Positions 1-7,158 of a stretch of 17,498 bases of DNA are shown in pieces (within the stretch, counting starts at the first letter, position 1; each line of letters begins with the position of its first letter). Under the pieces are notes generated by a model that was given only the letters and a program-made list of their open reading frames with translations, had not been told where the DNA came from and made no database searches. Made by a program: the position numbers and the translations under genes. This stretch comes from Gudongella sp964604145 (GTDB lineage: Bacteria > Bacillota > Clostridia > Tissierellales > Tissierellaceae), in assembly GCA_964604145.1 (NCBI GenBank), contig CAZRXS010000028.1, positions 1 through 17,498 on the forward strand, in the 5' to 3' direction.

Positions 1-41
1 AATTCACAATTCACAGATCACAAATTGAAAGGATTAAATCC

Positions 42-121
42 TGTCATTCCGAGCTTGTCGAGGAATCTTAATCTTTCAAAATAAGTAAGTAAAAGATCCT
101 CACGTTACGCTCAGGATAACA
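42..121. repeat. Imperfect palindromic intergenic repeat (REP/MITE-like)
   Basis: Two arms, 42-69 and 93-121, are imperfect inverted copies. The left arm starts TGTCATTCCGAGC and ends GAGGAATCTT. The reverse complement of the right arm starts TGTTATCCTGAGC and ends GAGGATCTT. A 23-base AT-rich spacer separates them. The layout fits a small non-coding palindromic repeat of the kind scattered between genes in many bacteria. No ORF lies in it. Family membership is from memory of similar sequences, not from a search. Confidence 0.6.
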
Positions 122-128
122 AATACCG

Positions 129-153
129 TAGGGGCGTAGCTTCGTTCGCCCGT
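129..153 (+). repeat. Short GC-rich hairpin repeat, copy 1
   Basis: A 25-base GC-rich unit in AT-rich surroundings. It contains GGGCG (132-136) and CGCCC (147-151), which can pair. It matches 2014-2038 in the same orientation at 21 of 25 positions. It lies just beyond the terminator of the glutaredoxin gene. It looks like a dispersed intergenic repeat; no function is evident. Confidence 0.55.
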
Positions 154-193
154 AAAAATAGAGCAAGTAGATTATCCTACTTGCTCTATTTTT
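154..193 (-). terminator. Rho-independent terminator of the LOR/SDH-glutaredoxin pair
   Basis: A perfect 17-bp inverted repeat (154-170 with 177-193) has a 6-base loop. The minus-strand stem ends in TTTTT, and the hairpin starts 22 bases past the stop of the glutaredoxin gene. The outer pairs are A-T, so it could also terminate transcription on the plus strand. Confidence 0.9.
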
Positions 194-215
194 ATAATAA
201 GCTACATCTCCATTT

Positions 216-554
216 TTATGAATTTACTATAAAAGATTTCGAACATTTGGGGCAAGTTATTTTTATCTTTCCCTTCCCTTTTGGCACTCTAAGCCTGGCT
301 TTGCAGTTAGGACAATCAATTACCTTGTAATCAATTAAACTTTCAATCTTATTCTTATCGAATCCTACAACTACATCATCACCTATAACAAATGCTGGCA
401 CACCTTGAAAACCTCTTTTTGTAAATTCGGCCTGAGCTTGCAGGTCCTTATTAACATCTTTTATTTCAAATGAATAACCTTTTTCTCGAAGAAACTCCCT
501 CGCAGCTTTACAGTGTGGTCAAGTTTCTGTGCTATACATAATTATTTTTTTCAA
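216..554 (-). CDS. Selenocysteine-containing glutaredoxin with C-terminal zinc-ribbon tail
   Basis: Probable 112-residue thiol/selenol redox protein, cytoplasmic. Read without recoding, only the last 61 codons (from a GTG at 401) form an ORF. In frame upstream the reading runs to a TTG at 552-554, preceded by GGAGGAG with a 6-base spacer, and is interrupted only by a TGA at 519-521. The TGA sits exactly where the first active-site Cys belongs: residues 9-15 read T-E-T-U-P-H-C. The start, MKKIIMYST, is typical of glutaredoxins, and the cis-proline is present (G51-V52-P53). Residues 76-112 form an extra tail with C81-x2-C84 and C101-x2-C104, resembling a zinc ribbon. A SECIS-like hairpin follows the TGA. 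The ATG at 537-539 is too far from the Shine-Dalgarno. The gene lies 43 bases after the LOR/SDH gene with no terminator between, so it is probably co-transcribed. The alternative, a nonsense mutation or sequencing error, is less likely because of the exact position and the hairpin. Confidence 0.88.
485..505 (-). promoter_or_regulatory. Candidate bacterial SECIS element
   Basis: On the mRNA, CTGCGAGGG (505-497), loop AGTT (496-493) and TCTTCGAG (492-485) form an 8-bp stem with one bulged G (503) and two G-U pairs. The loop carries a G at its second base, 24 nt after the UGA. This matches the published bacterial SECIS description: a small hairpin inside the coding region with a G early in the apical loop, about 16-37 nt from the UGA. 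Folding was done by eye. Confidence 0.72.
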
Positions 555-597
555 AATTATCTCCTCCGCTACTAATTAATATACTTGTATTATTTCA

Positions 598-1686
598 TTA
601 CCCAAGCCTCTTGGATATATTCACAATAAAATCTTGTATATTAGTAACTATTGTTTTTACAGTTAAACTCCCTCTGTCAACTAATTTATTAACTGCAAAT
701 TCAGATATATCAACACTATAAAAATATAATGGTCTAATAGTTTTGTCATCCATTACTCTAAAAGTTGGTGTCATATTACCTGTAGCTATTGAGTGAAGCA
801 TTGAAGCCATACATATAACTGTAGTAGATTTTTTAACTTGTTGTCTCATCATATTTTGGCCTATATACGCATCTCCATAAACTTCAGGCAATGGACCATC
901 ATCTCTAATGGACCCTGTTAGGACAAATGGTATGTTGTTTTTAATACATTCATACATAATTCCATCTCTTATTATTTCTTTTTCTACAAGTTCTTTAATT
1001 CCACCGTGCTGTCTAGTTATATTGATAGCATCTAGGTGGTTATAGTGGCCATTTGGTTGAGAGCGTTGACTCCTTATATCTTGTCCTAATGCAGTATTAA
1101 AAAGACTTGCTTCTATATCATGAGTCGCTAAAGCATTTCCTGCTAAAATTGAATCTACATAACCATTTCTTATCAATTTACAAAACGCTTTTCTTGAATC
1201 TATATCAAAAGCACATGCTGGCCCTAGTACCCAAGTCACATGTCCATTTGTTTTTTCATGGATTAAAAGTTCAGTTAAGAAATCATAGTCTAAAGAATAA
1301 GCAGTTTCTCTAGTTCTACTGTTTCTAAAAACAAATTTATCTACCTCTTCTTCGATTTCTTCAACAAAAGCATTTGAATGAACATAAATTCCCTCAAGCG
1401 CTTCTTCTGTCCTGCCAACAAAAATCAGATCCCCTTTTTTTATTTCTCTAAATTCTCGCACAACAATAATGTCTCCCTCAAGTATTGATATACAATCCAT
1501 TCTGCTTTCTTCAGCAAGAATCCACTCTCCATTTACCTTGTAATACTCTGGGAAAATAGTAGTTGCGTGAAAGTTTTCAGGTGCTACAAAATCAAATGGC
1601 GCAGGCTCGTATTTTGCATCTGGTGCATTTAAAAATCCTGGCAATGTAAAGTCTGGTGCTACATATTTTGGAAAATTAAAACTCAT
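598..1686 (-). CDS. LOR/SDH-domain protein, TIGR00300 family (ornithine cyclodeaminase-like)
   Basis: Protein of 362 residues. Recognised from family-typical blocks: GNALATHDIEASLF (183-196), the G-x-Y-x-H-L-D-A-I-N stretch near 213-222, GIMYECIKNNIPFVLTGSIR (242-261), DDGPLPEV (262-269) and MLHSIATGNMTP (296-307). Related proteins include archaeal NAD-dependent ornithine cyclodeaminase and the C-terminal half of the cyanobacterial arginine dihydrolase ArgZ/AgrE. A role in ornithine-to-proline conversion is therefore plausible but not shown; the family was first named for plant lysine-ketoglutarate reductase/saccharopine dehydrogenase. No signal peptide is seen, so it is cytosolic. The start is supported by AAGGAGG five bases before the ATG. 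It is the first gene of a probable two-gene unit with the selenocysteine glutaredoxin, and a promoter is visible upstream. Confidence 0.85.
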   Translation of the reverse strand: MSFNFPKYVAPDFTLPGFLNAPDAKYEPAPFDFVAPENFHATTIFPEYYKVNGEWILAEESRMDCISILEGDIIVVREFREIKKGDLIFVGRTEEALEGIYVHSNAFVEEIEEEVDKFVFRNSRTRETAYSLDYDFLTELLIHEKTNGHVTWVLGPACAFDIDSRKAFCKLIRNGYVDSILAGNALATHDIEASLFNTALGQDIRSQRSQPNGHYNHLDAINITRQHGGIKELVEKEIIRDGIMYECIKNNIPFVLTGSIRDDGPLPEVYGDAYIGQNMMRQQVKKSTTVICMASMLHSIATGNMTPTFRVMDDKTIRPLYFYSVDISEFAVNKLVDRGSLTVKTIVTNIQDFIVNISKRLG

Positions 1687-1745
1687 AAGGTCCTCCTTGT
1701 AATAATATATATTTACATTAAAGTAATATCCCTCTAAACAATAAA

Positions 1746-1774
1746 ATTATATTATAAAGACTTGCTTTAATCAA
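1746..1774 (-). promoter_or_regulatory. Promoter of the LOR/SDH-glutaredoxin unit
   Basis: On the minus strand the -35 is TTGATT (1774-1769) and the -10 is TATAAT (1751-1746), with a 17-base spacer. A second TATAAT overlaps at 1756-1751. An inverted repeat TTGCTT-N5-AAGCAA (1762-1778) covers the -35 and could be an operator. Confidence 0.65.
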
Positions 1775-1822
1775 GCAAATCTTAAATATCTCATTTATCC
1801 CCAGCTTGTAAAGTAAAGTGAC

Positions 1823-1844
1823 AGAACATTTCATGGAATGTTCT
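1823..1844. repeat. Perfect 8-bp inverted repeat in the intergenic region
   Basis: AGAACATT (1823-1830) and AATGTTCT (1837-1844) flank a 6-base centre. There is no T-tract directly after it on the plus strand and no gene end nearby, so it is not an obvious terminator. It may be the edge of the repeat-rich segment or a protein-binding site. Confidence 0.5.
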
Positions 1845-1927
1845 ATACAATTTGGTGATTAATATTATGATAGTATTAGTTGATGAATATCAGTAGATTA
1901 ATGTGCCATAAAGAATTCTTTATAGTA

Positions 1928-2038
1928 GGGATGGACGACTCTATCCATCCGATTAACCTTGGTAAAACGGGCAAACAGAGTAGTTTGCCCCTGCGATATA
2001 GTAATGTAATTTATAGGAGCGTACCTTCGCTAGCCCGT
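1928..2038 (+). repeat. Cluster of three GC-rich hairpin units
   Basis: Three short hairpins lie in a row within an otherwise AT-rich 547-base gap (1687-2233). Unit A pairs GGATGGA (1929-1935) with TCCATCC (1944-1950). Unit B pairs GGGCAAAC (1969-1976) with GTTTGCCC (1983-1990). Unit C (2014-2038) is a 21/25 match to the unit at 129-153. An ORF across this stretch is a by-product of the repeats. The rest of the gap holds the promoters of the flanking genes and nothing else I can name. Confidence 0.6.
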
Positions 2039-2107
2039 TCTTGTATAACATTAGTCTTTCACACAACTAAATATATATTAATCATTCTATCATATGGATT
2101 CTAAATA

Positions 2108-2131
2108 ATTAATAAACAAAGTTTTATTAAT
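2108..2131. repeat. AT-only inverted repeat upstream of lemA
   Basis: ATTAATAAA (2108-2116) and TTTATTAAT (2123-2131) pair perfectly over 9 bp with a 6-base loop. It lies between the hairpin cluster and the lemA promoter. All-AT stems arise easily in such DNA, so its function is doubtful. Confidence 0.3.
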
Positions 2132-2184
2132 GGATAATATTAAATAAATTTTCAATAAAAATAACTTAATCTAGATAAAATGGG

Positions 2185-2190
2185 TATAAT
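2185..2190 (+). promoter_or_regulatory. Probable -10 element of the lemA-DUF2207 operon
   Basis: A consensus TATAAT lies 43 bases before the lemA start codon. The -35 at 17 bases (2162-2167, TAACTT) is poor. The placement is right, but the promoter rests on the -10 alone. Confidence 0.4.
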
Positions 2191-2233
2191 TAAATACAGT
2201 AAGTTATTTTATTCTAAAAAAGGGGTGTTTATT

Positions 2234-2782
2234 ATGCAATATATCATCATCGGCGGTATTTTGTTAATCTTTGCAATATTCTTAGGTGGGAATTACAACG
2301 CATTTGTCAAGCTTAGAAATGTGGTAGAAGAAGCCTTTGCAACAATGGATGTATATCTTAAAAAAAGATATGATTTGATTCCAAATTTAGTTGAAACTGT
2401 AAAGGGTTATGCAACTCATGAAAGAGAAACATTTGAAAAAGTTGTAAAAGCTCGTAGTATGGCAATGAATGCAGATAGTATTGAAGAAAGACAAGTTACG
2501 GAAAATAACCTTACTAATACATTAAAATCTTTATTTGCACTAAGTGAGAATTATCCTGATTTAAAAGCAGATTCCCAATTTTTAGACCTCCAAAGACAAT
2601 TGGAAAAAGTTGAAGAAGATATTTCACAAGCTCGTAAGTACTATAATGCAGTTGTGAAAGCATTAAATACAAAGGTCGAGTCTTTCCCATCTAATATTGT
2701 AGCTATGCTATTTGGATTTAAAAGAGCAGTTTACTTTACTGCTGATGAAACGGAGCGAGAAAATGTTGAAGTGTCTTTTTAA
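2234..2782 (+). CDS. lemA: LemA family membrane-anchored protein
   Basis: Protein of 182 residues. One hydrophobic helix at residues 3-18 anchors the N-terminus; the rest is the helical, outward-facing LemA domain. The family's most conserved block is present at about residues 21-63: YNAFVKLRN, VEEAFATMDV, then KKRYDLIPNLVETVKGYATH. The cellular role of LemA is not established. The ATG at 2234 is chosen because AAGGGG ends 8 bases before it; an in-frame ATG at 2180 lies upstream of the -10 sequence and lacks a ribosome site. The next gene begins inside the last 20 bases of lemA and encodes a DUF2207 protein, a common LemA partner, so the two are probably translationally coupled. Confidence 0.93.
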   Translation: MQYIIIGGILLIFAIFLGGNYNAFVKLRNVVEEAFATMDVYLKKRYDLIPNLVETVKGYATHERETFEKVVKARSMAMNADSIEERQVTENNLTNTLKSLFALSENYPDLKADSQFLDLQRQLEKVEEDISQARKYYNAVVKALNTKVESFPSNIVAMLFGFKRAVYFTADETERENVEVSF

Positions 2783-4679
2783 TCTAAAGCTAAGACATAA
2801 GATGTTGTTAGGATTACTATTTGTAATCCTCATATACTCAAGCCCATCATTTGCAAGTTCTTATGATTTAGAGATAAATAATTATGATGTTGATATCATA
2901 GTAAATACTGATAACTCTTACTTTATAAGTGAAACCATAGAAGTAGAATTTAATAAAATGGATATGCATGGAATCTTTAGAGATATTCCAACAAAGACTT
3001 ATTACGGAAAGCCGGTTAAGATAAAAAATATAGACCTACCTAGCCATAATTATTCTTCTGAAAGAAGTGGAAATTTTCTGTCTCTTAAAATTGGCGATGC
3101 AGATACTTATGTAAATCCTAAGGAAATTTATAAGGTGAATTATCTATACTATATAGGCGATGATGCAAACACTGAAATGGATGAGTTCTACTTTAATATT
3201 GTAGGTTCTCAATGGGAGATTCCAATTCATAATACTACTTTTTCAGTTACAATGCCTAAACCCTTTGATGCGAACAATTTAAATATTACCTCTGGTTCTT
3301 TAGGTTCCACTGATAATACTGAAGTCACTTATTCAGTTGAAGCTAATACCATAAGGGGTGAATTAAATAGCAGTTTATATCCAGGAGAGTCTTTAACAAT
3401 TGCCCTTCCACTCCCCGAAGGTTATTATAGCGAGGTTACTCCTGATGGTGCCTTTATAAATAATTTGACCTCTTATTACAATTATATATTCCCTGTACTA
3501 TTACTTCTTGCAGTATTTCTTTGGTTTAGCTTTGGAAGAGATGAAAAAATCTATCCACCTGTTGAGTTTTATCCACCTAAGGACTTAACACCCGCTGAGA
3601 TAGGTTATATTTACGATAAAACTATCGATCCATATGATATTACCTCCATGCTCGTATATTGGGCTGATAAAGGGTATCTTAAGATAATTGAAGAAGATGT
3701 AGAAACAGGAGTGATTTTTAAAAAAAATACAACAAATGTAAAGCTAGAAAAACTAAATGACCTTCCAAGTAATGCACCACAATTTGAAAAGACATTTTTC
3801 AATGAATTATTTGATAGGTATGCAATAAATAATATTGTAGATATCAAGTCTCTTAAAAATAGTTTTTATACAACACTTGCAAAAGTAAAAAAAGAATTAA
3901 TTAAGTCCTTTAAAGATCGAAATTTCTATTCGATATCTGGAAAAGTTGCATCTTTTTTTATAACGCTTATAGGTATATTCACTCTATTTTTGGTATTTTT
4001 AGGAGTTATTAACACTATGAACCCCTATCAGCAAGGATTTGTGTTTTTGCTTGCAGGTGGAGCATCCATATTTATGGGCATATTCTTAGCAAGCTCTGCA
4101 CACTTATTATCTATAGTAAAAACTAGATTTCCTATTGAGAAAGTTAAAACAGTTTTTGGTGCTGGTTTTACTTCTGCAATTCCTCTTCTTGCTGCTATTG
4201 GCATATTATTTATCGCAGATGCAGATATTATTTACTGGATAGGTCTAGGACTAGGCATAATGATAATCTTCTTTGCGCCATATGCAAATAAGAGAACAGA
4301 AATTGGCCGCCGATGGTTATCGCATATTCTAGGACTTAAACAATTTATAGAAAATGCAGAAAAAGATAGGATTTTGGCACTAGTCGATGATGATCCTGAA
4401 TATTTTTATCATGTATTGCCATATGCTATGGTTCTTGGGGTTACAGATAAATGGGCTAAACAATTTGAGGATATTTTAACTAATAATCCTGATTGGTATC
4501 AATCAACTTCTAATAGACCCTTTACTACAGCCTACCTTGTATCACAAATTAATTCTTCTACACAGGATGTTGGCAGGACTTTATCTTCTACACCTTCTAG
4601 TTCTGGTAGTAGCGGAGGAAGCTCTGGCGGAGGATTCTCTGGAGGAGGCTCTGGAGGAGGCGGTGGTGGTGGCTGGTAA
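2763..4679 (+). CDS. DUF2207 domain membrane protein with glycine-rich C-terminus
   Basis: Protein of 638 residues. It has a signal peptide (hydrophobic 14-27, likely cleavage near SFA-SS at 29-33) and an extracellular DUF2207 domain rich in beta-strand (about 33-235). A transmembrane helix lies at about 238-257, followed by a cytoplasmic segment and a cluster of hydrophobic helices at about 395-500. The C-terminal domain ends in a Gly/Ser tail closing with seven Gly and a Trp. This architecture and the Gly-rich end are typical of the DUF2207 protein encoded beside LemA. Its function is unknown; roles at the cell envelope have been proposed for such pairs. The start at 2763 is chosen for GGAG with a 7-base spacer. 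It overlaps lemA by 20 bases. Confidence 0.88.
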   Translation: MLKCLFNLKLRHKMLLGLLFVILIYSSPSFASSYDLEINNYDVDIIVNTDNSYFISETIEVEFNKMDMHGIFRDIPTKTYYGKPVKIKNIDLPSHNYSSERSGNFLSLKIGDADTYVNPKEIYKVNYLYYIGDDANTEMDEFYFNIVGSQWEIPIHNTTFSVTMPKPFDANNLNITSGSLGSTDNTEVTYSVEANTIRGELNSSLYPGESLTIALPLPEGYYSEVTPDGAFINNLTSYYNYIFPVLLLLAVFLWFSFGRDEKIYPPVEFYPPKDLTPAEIGYIYDKTIDPYDITSMLVYWADKGYLKIIEEDVETGVIFKKNTTNVKLEKLNDLPSNAPQFEKTFFNELFDRYAINNIVDIKSLKNSFYTTLAKVKKELIKSFKDRNFYSISGKVASFFITLIGIFTLFLVFLGVINTMNPYQQGFVFLLAGGASIFMGIFLASSAHLLSIVKTRFPIEKVKTVFGAGFTSAIPLLAAIGILFIADADIIYWIGLGLGIMIIFFAPYANKRTEIGRRWLSHILGLKQFIENAEKDRILALVDDDPEYFYHVLPYAMVLGVTDKWAKQFEDILTNNPDWYQSTSNRPFTTAYLVSQINSSTQDVGRTLSSTPSSSGSSGGSSGGGFSGGGSGGGGGGGW

Positions 4680-4689
4680 GAAAATATTT

Positions 4690-4723
4690 AAGGCAGAGGA
4701 ATAATTATTATCCTCTGCCTTTT
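4690..4723 (+). terminator. Terminator between convergent DUF2207 and beta-propeller genes
   Basis: AAGGCAGAGGA (4690-4700) pairs perfectly with TCCTCTGCCTT (4711-4721) over 11 bp with a 10-base loop, followed by TTGTTATTT. It lies 10 bases past the DUF2207 stop and ends right at the stop codon of the opposing gene, so it may serve both. Confidence 0.87.
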
Positions 4724-4724
4724 G

Positions 4725-6944
4725 TTATTTAATTTCTTTTAAGCTTTTATATTCAAATGTCCTTATTCCATCATCTCCAATATAGTATAGAATCTCATCT
4801 ATAACTAGTAAGCGTCTAGCAGAATAATATTGGTTAGTTCCTGCTTCTTCAACTCCTATGATATCTAGCAATTCTAACTGCTTTTCATCCTCTATTCTTA
4901 CAAGTACTGCTCCACTAAACATATCCCTTACAAAATCTTTAGTAGATCTGTTTAACTGTGCGTGGAATCCTACTATATCCCTGTTATTATCTACCATAAG
5001 AGCCTTATGGTTATTTAATACTTCCGCATAAGATCCGCTCTCACCAATAATAATACTATCTAACTCTTCTGGTTTTGCGGTGTTTGAAACATCAAATAAA
5101 GACAATTTAATGCCACCTTGCTGTCCTGTTTCTTCGTTCGCATCTTTTCCAATTCCTAAAAGTGTTTTCTCTGATATTGGATGAAGGTAGTTTGAAAATC
5201 CTGGAATCTTTAACTCTCCTAAGACTTTAGGGTCTGTAGGATTAGAGGTGTCAATTACAAAAAGTGGATCAATTTGTCTAAATGTTACAATATAAGCTTT
5301 ATCTTCCATAAACCTAACCGAGTAAATCCTCTCGCCTTTTGCAAGATTCTCAATAACTCCAATTTGTTCTAAATCTTTGTCTAGTATATAAAGAGAGTTA
5401 CTGTCCTTATCCCAGCTATGGGTTGCTATTCTAAAGTTACCATCCCATTCGTCCATAGAAAACTGATTTAGTATGCTACCTCTAACTATCCCTCCACCAC
5501 TATAGCCAATCTTTAAACCATCTATTTGAAATCTAGCAATATTCGATAAAGCTCCCAGAGTGCTACTATAATCCTCTGCTACAACATATAGTGACTCAGT
5601 AGTCATATATATATCTCGCCCACTTCCTAGAAATGCCTCTATATTAGCCGGTGTTTTTGTGTTTTGGATATCTATAGCTGTTATTAAAAGATAATTATCT
5701 GCAGGCCTATAAGGATAGTACATTATACTGTCAATTGAAAGTTCCTTATAGTCTAGTCCAAGAGAACTGTCCCTATACATAGGCAATTTAGATTTATCAT
5801 CAATTCCATATGAGAAAACATACTTATTTGAAAGTAGGTATAAAGTATCTTTGGTCTTTCTGCTTGATAAAACACTTCCCTCTACCTCTACTTCTTTTAA
5901 TAATTCTAACTTTCCCTCTTCATTGACAGAATAAACCCCTACATATACATAAGATTCCCTGTCCGGATATGGCATAATAGACCTTTGCTCTATCATTGGC
6001 TCCATTGGCCTTATCCAGTTATCCAGCCTATCTATTGTTCCTATTACTATTAGCCTATTTTCATCTATATATAACTCTTTATAACCAATAACTTCCCCTT
6101 TTTCTTTATTTATCTTTGACTTAATTTCATCTGTTAAAGTTGGTCTTCCATCATTAGCTAAATAGACCTTTACAGAATCACTCTTTACATGATAAATAAA
6201 CTTACCATCTGTTTTTACAATATCTGCTTCATTAACTCCAGCAACCTGTTCATTTGTAGTGGTAAAGTCTCCACTAGCTGCATCTGTACTCTCTTTTTCT
6301 TTCATTACAGGTGCCCTTAAATCTGGCATTGCATCTTCAAATATTGGCAAATCCTTGTTTTGTTCCTCTATTAGAGCCATTAGCTGCTCTTTAGATTTAA
6401 CCCTTAAAGCTTGACCTATTTTAGCATTTACATCATCTAGGTATTCTTTTGTTAGATCAATTTCCTCATCTGTTATTGTTATAACTCCATCCATGTACTG
6501 GACCTTTTTATTGAAAATTTGTTCTGCTATAACTCGAAGTGGTACCATAGTCCTATCTTGTATTATTAAAGTTTGTGTGTCTATTGTCCTAACAATATCT
6601 TCTTTGCCAAAGCTCTTTTCAATATATTCATATTCTCCTATTGGAAAGATGTAATCCTTAGACTTGTATGAAATTTTTGCTTCTCTTTTTTCAATATCAT
6701 AAGAAACCTTTGCTTCAAAGTGCTCCCCTATAGCCCTAAGTGGTACAAGTGTCCTATCTGCGTGTATTATAGGGACTACATTAGGATTTTCAGAATCTAA
6801 ACTTCTCATATTCCTTTCATTTAATATAAGTGGACTGCCTAACTTAAGTGCAATATCCATTTCTCTAGTTTGTGCTTTTGTAATATCGGATTGTGAAGAT
6901 AAAATCATTGTAAATACTAGTAGTATAATAATAATTTTTTTCAT
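4725..6944 (-). CDS. Secreted beta-propeller protein with copper amine oxidase N-like domain
   Basis: Protein of 739 residues, probably exported: the N-terminus is MKK plus a hydrophobic stretch to about residue 17. Residues 28-160 carry two copies of the D-R-T-x-V-P-L-R repeat (R64-TLVPLR and R131-TMVPLR), the hallmark of the copper amine oxidase N-terminal-like domain (PF07833), a common surface module in Clostridia without oxidase activity. From about residue 230 to the end is a beta-propeller of the PF09826/COG4880 type, opening with the characteristic QVAGVNEADIVKTDGKFIY (233-251). Function is unknown; binding or an envelope-structural role is likely. No cell-wall anchor motif is seen at the C-terminus. 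The ATG follows GGGGGGAG closely. It stands alone, divergent from the M20 peptidase gene. Confidence 0.85.
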   Translation of the reverse strand: MKKIIIILLVFTMILSSQSDITKAQTREMDIALKLGSPLILNERNMRSLDSENPNVVPIIHADRTLVPLRAIGEHFEAKVSYDIEKREAKISYKSKDYIFPIGEYEYIEKSFGKEDIVRTIDTQTLIIQDRTMVPLRVIAEQIFNKKVQYMDGVITITDEEIDLTKEYLDDVNAKIGQALRVKSKEQLMALIEEQNKDLPIFEDAMPDLRAPVMKEKESTDAASGDFTTTNEQVAGVNEADIVKTDGKFIYHVKSDSVKVYLANDGRPTLTDEIKSKINKEKGEVIGYKELYIDENRLIVIGTIDRLDNWIRPMEPMIEQRSIMPYPDRESYVYVGVYSVNEEGKLELLKEVEVEGSVLSSRKTKDTLYLLSNKYVFSYGIDDKSKLPMYRDSSLGLDYKELSIDSIMYYPYRPADNYLLITAIDIQNTKTPANIEAFLGSGRDIYMTTESLYVVAEDYSSTLGALSNIARFQIDGLKIGYSGGGIVRGSILNQFSMDEWDGNFRIATHSWDKDSNSLYILDKDLEQIGVIENLAKGERIYSVRFMEDKAYIVTFRQIDPLFVIDTSNPTDPKVLGELKIPGFSNYLHPISEKTLLGIGKDANEETGQQGGIKLSLFDVSNTAKPEELDSIIIGESGSYAEVLNNHKALMVDNNRDIVGFHAQLNRSTKDFVRDMFSGAVLVRIEDEKQLELLDIIGVEEAGTNQYYSARRLLVIDEILYYIGDDGIRTFEYKSLKEIK

Positions 6945-6983
6945 AAGCTCCCCCCATATTTTTAGTTAATCTAGCTTATTTTT

Positions 6984-6989
6984 ATTATA
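6984..6989 (-). promoter_or_regulatory. Probable -10 of the beta-propeller gene
   Basis: The minus strand reads GGGGTATAAT about 40 bases before the start codon. No good -35 lies 16-18 bases upstream. In the same 214-base divergent gap I found no convincing promoter for the plus-strand peptidase gene. Confidence 0.4.
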
Positions 6990-7158
6990 CCCCAATAATT
7001 CGATAAAGAATTTACTAAATAGTTACATCTTTATCCAAGGCATTTATAAACTAAAGTTTGTTGTACTACTATTACTATTATGATAGCCTTATTATAGAGA
7101 TAAATAAACAATTAATTTGAAATAACCTAAGTTTATTAGCGAAAGGGGAAATGCGTAA

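Noticed and set aside
216..401. Stand-alone 61-residue zinc-ribbon protein starting at GTG 401
   Set aside because: It begins inside the glutaredoxin fold just before the cis-proline, with no ribosome site. The upstream frame continues as clear glutaredoxin up to a good start, broken only by the UGA.
480..554. Pseudogene explanation for the glutaredoxin (simple nonsense mutation)
   Set aside because: The single TGA falls exactly on the catalytic Cys, no other lesion is present in 112 codons, and a SECIS-like hairpin follows at the proper distance. Not fully excluded without checking for Sec machinery.
1880..2104. Plus-strand ORF of 74 codons
   Set aside because: It runs through the three palindromic repeat units, has no ribosome site and no recognisable protein pattern.
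2180..2233. Longer lemA start at ATG 2180
   Set aside because: It lies upstream of the likely -10 sequence, lacks a ribosome site, and would put a polar stretch before the membrane anchor.
4725..6944. Copper amine oxidase activity for the beta-propeller protein
   Set aside because: Only the small N-terminal-like repeat domain is shared; no amine oxidase catalytic domain is present.
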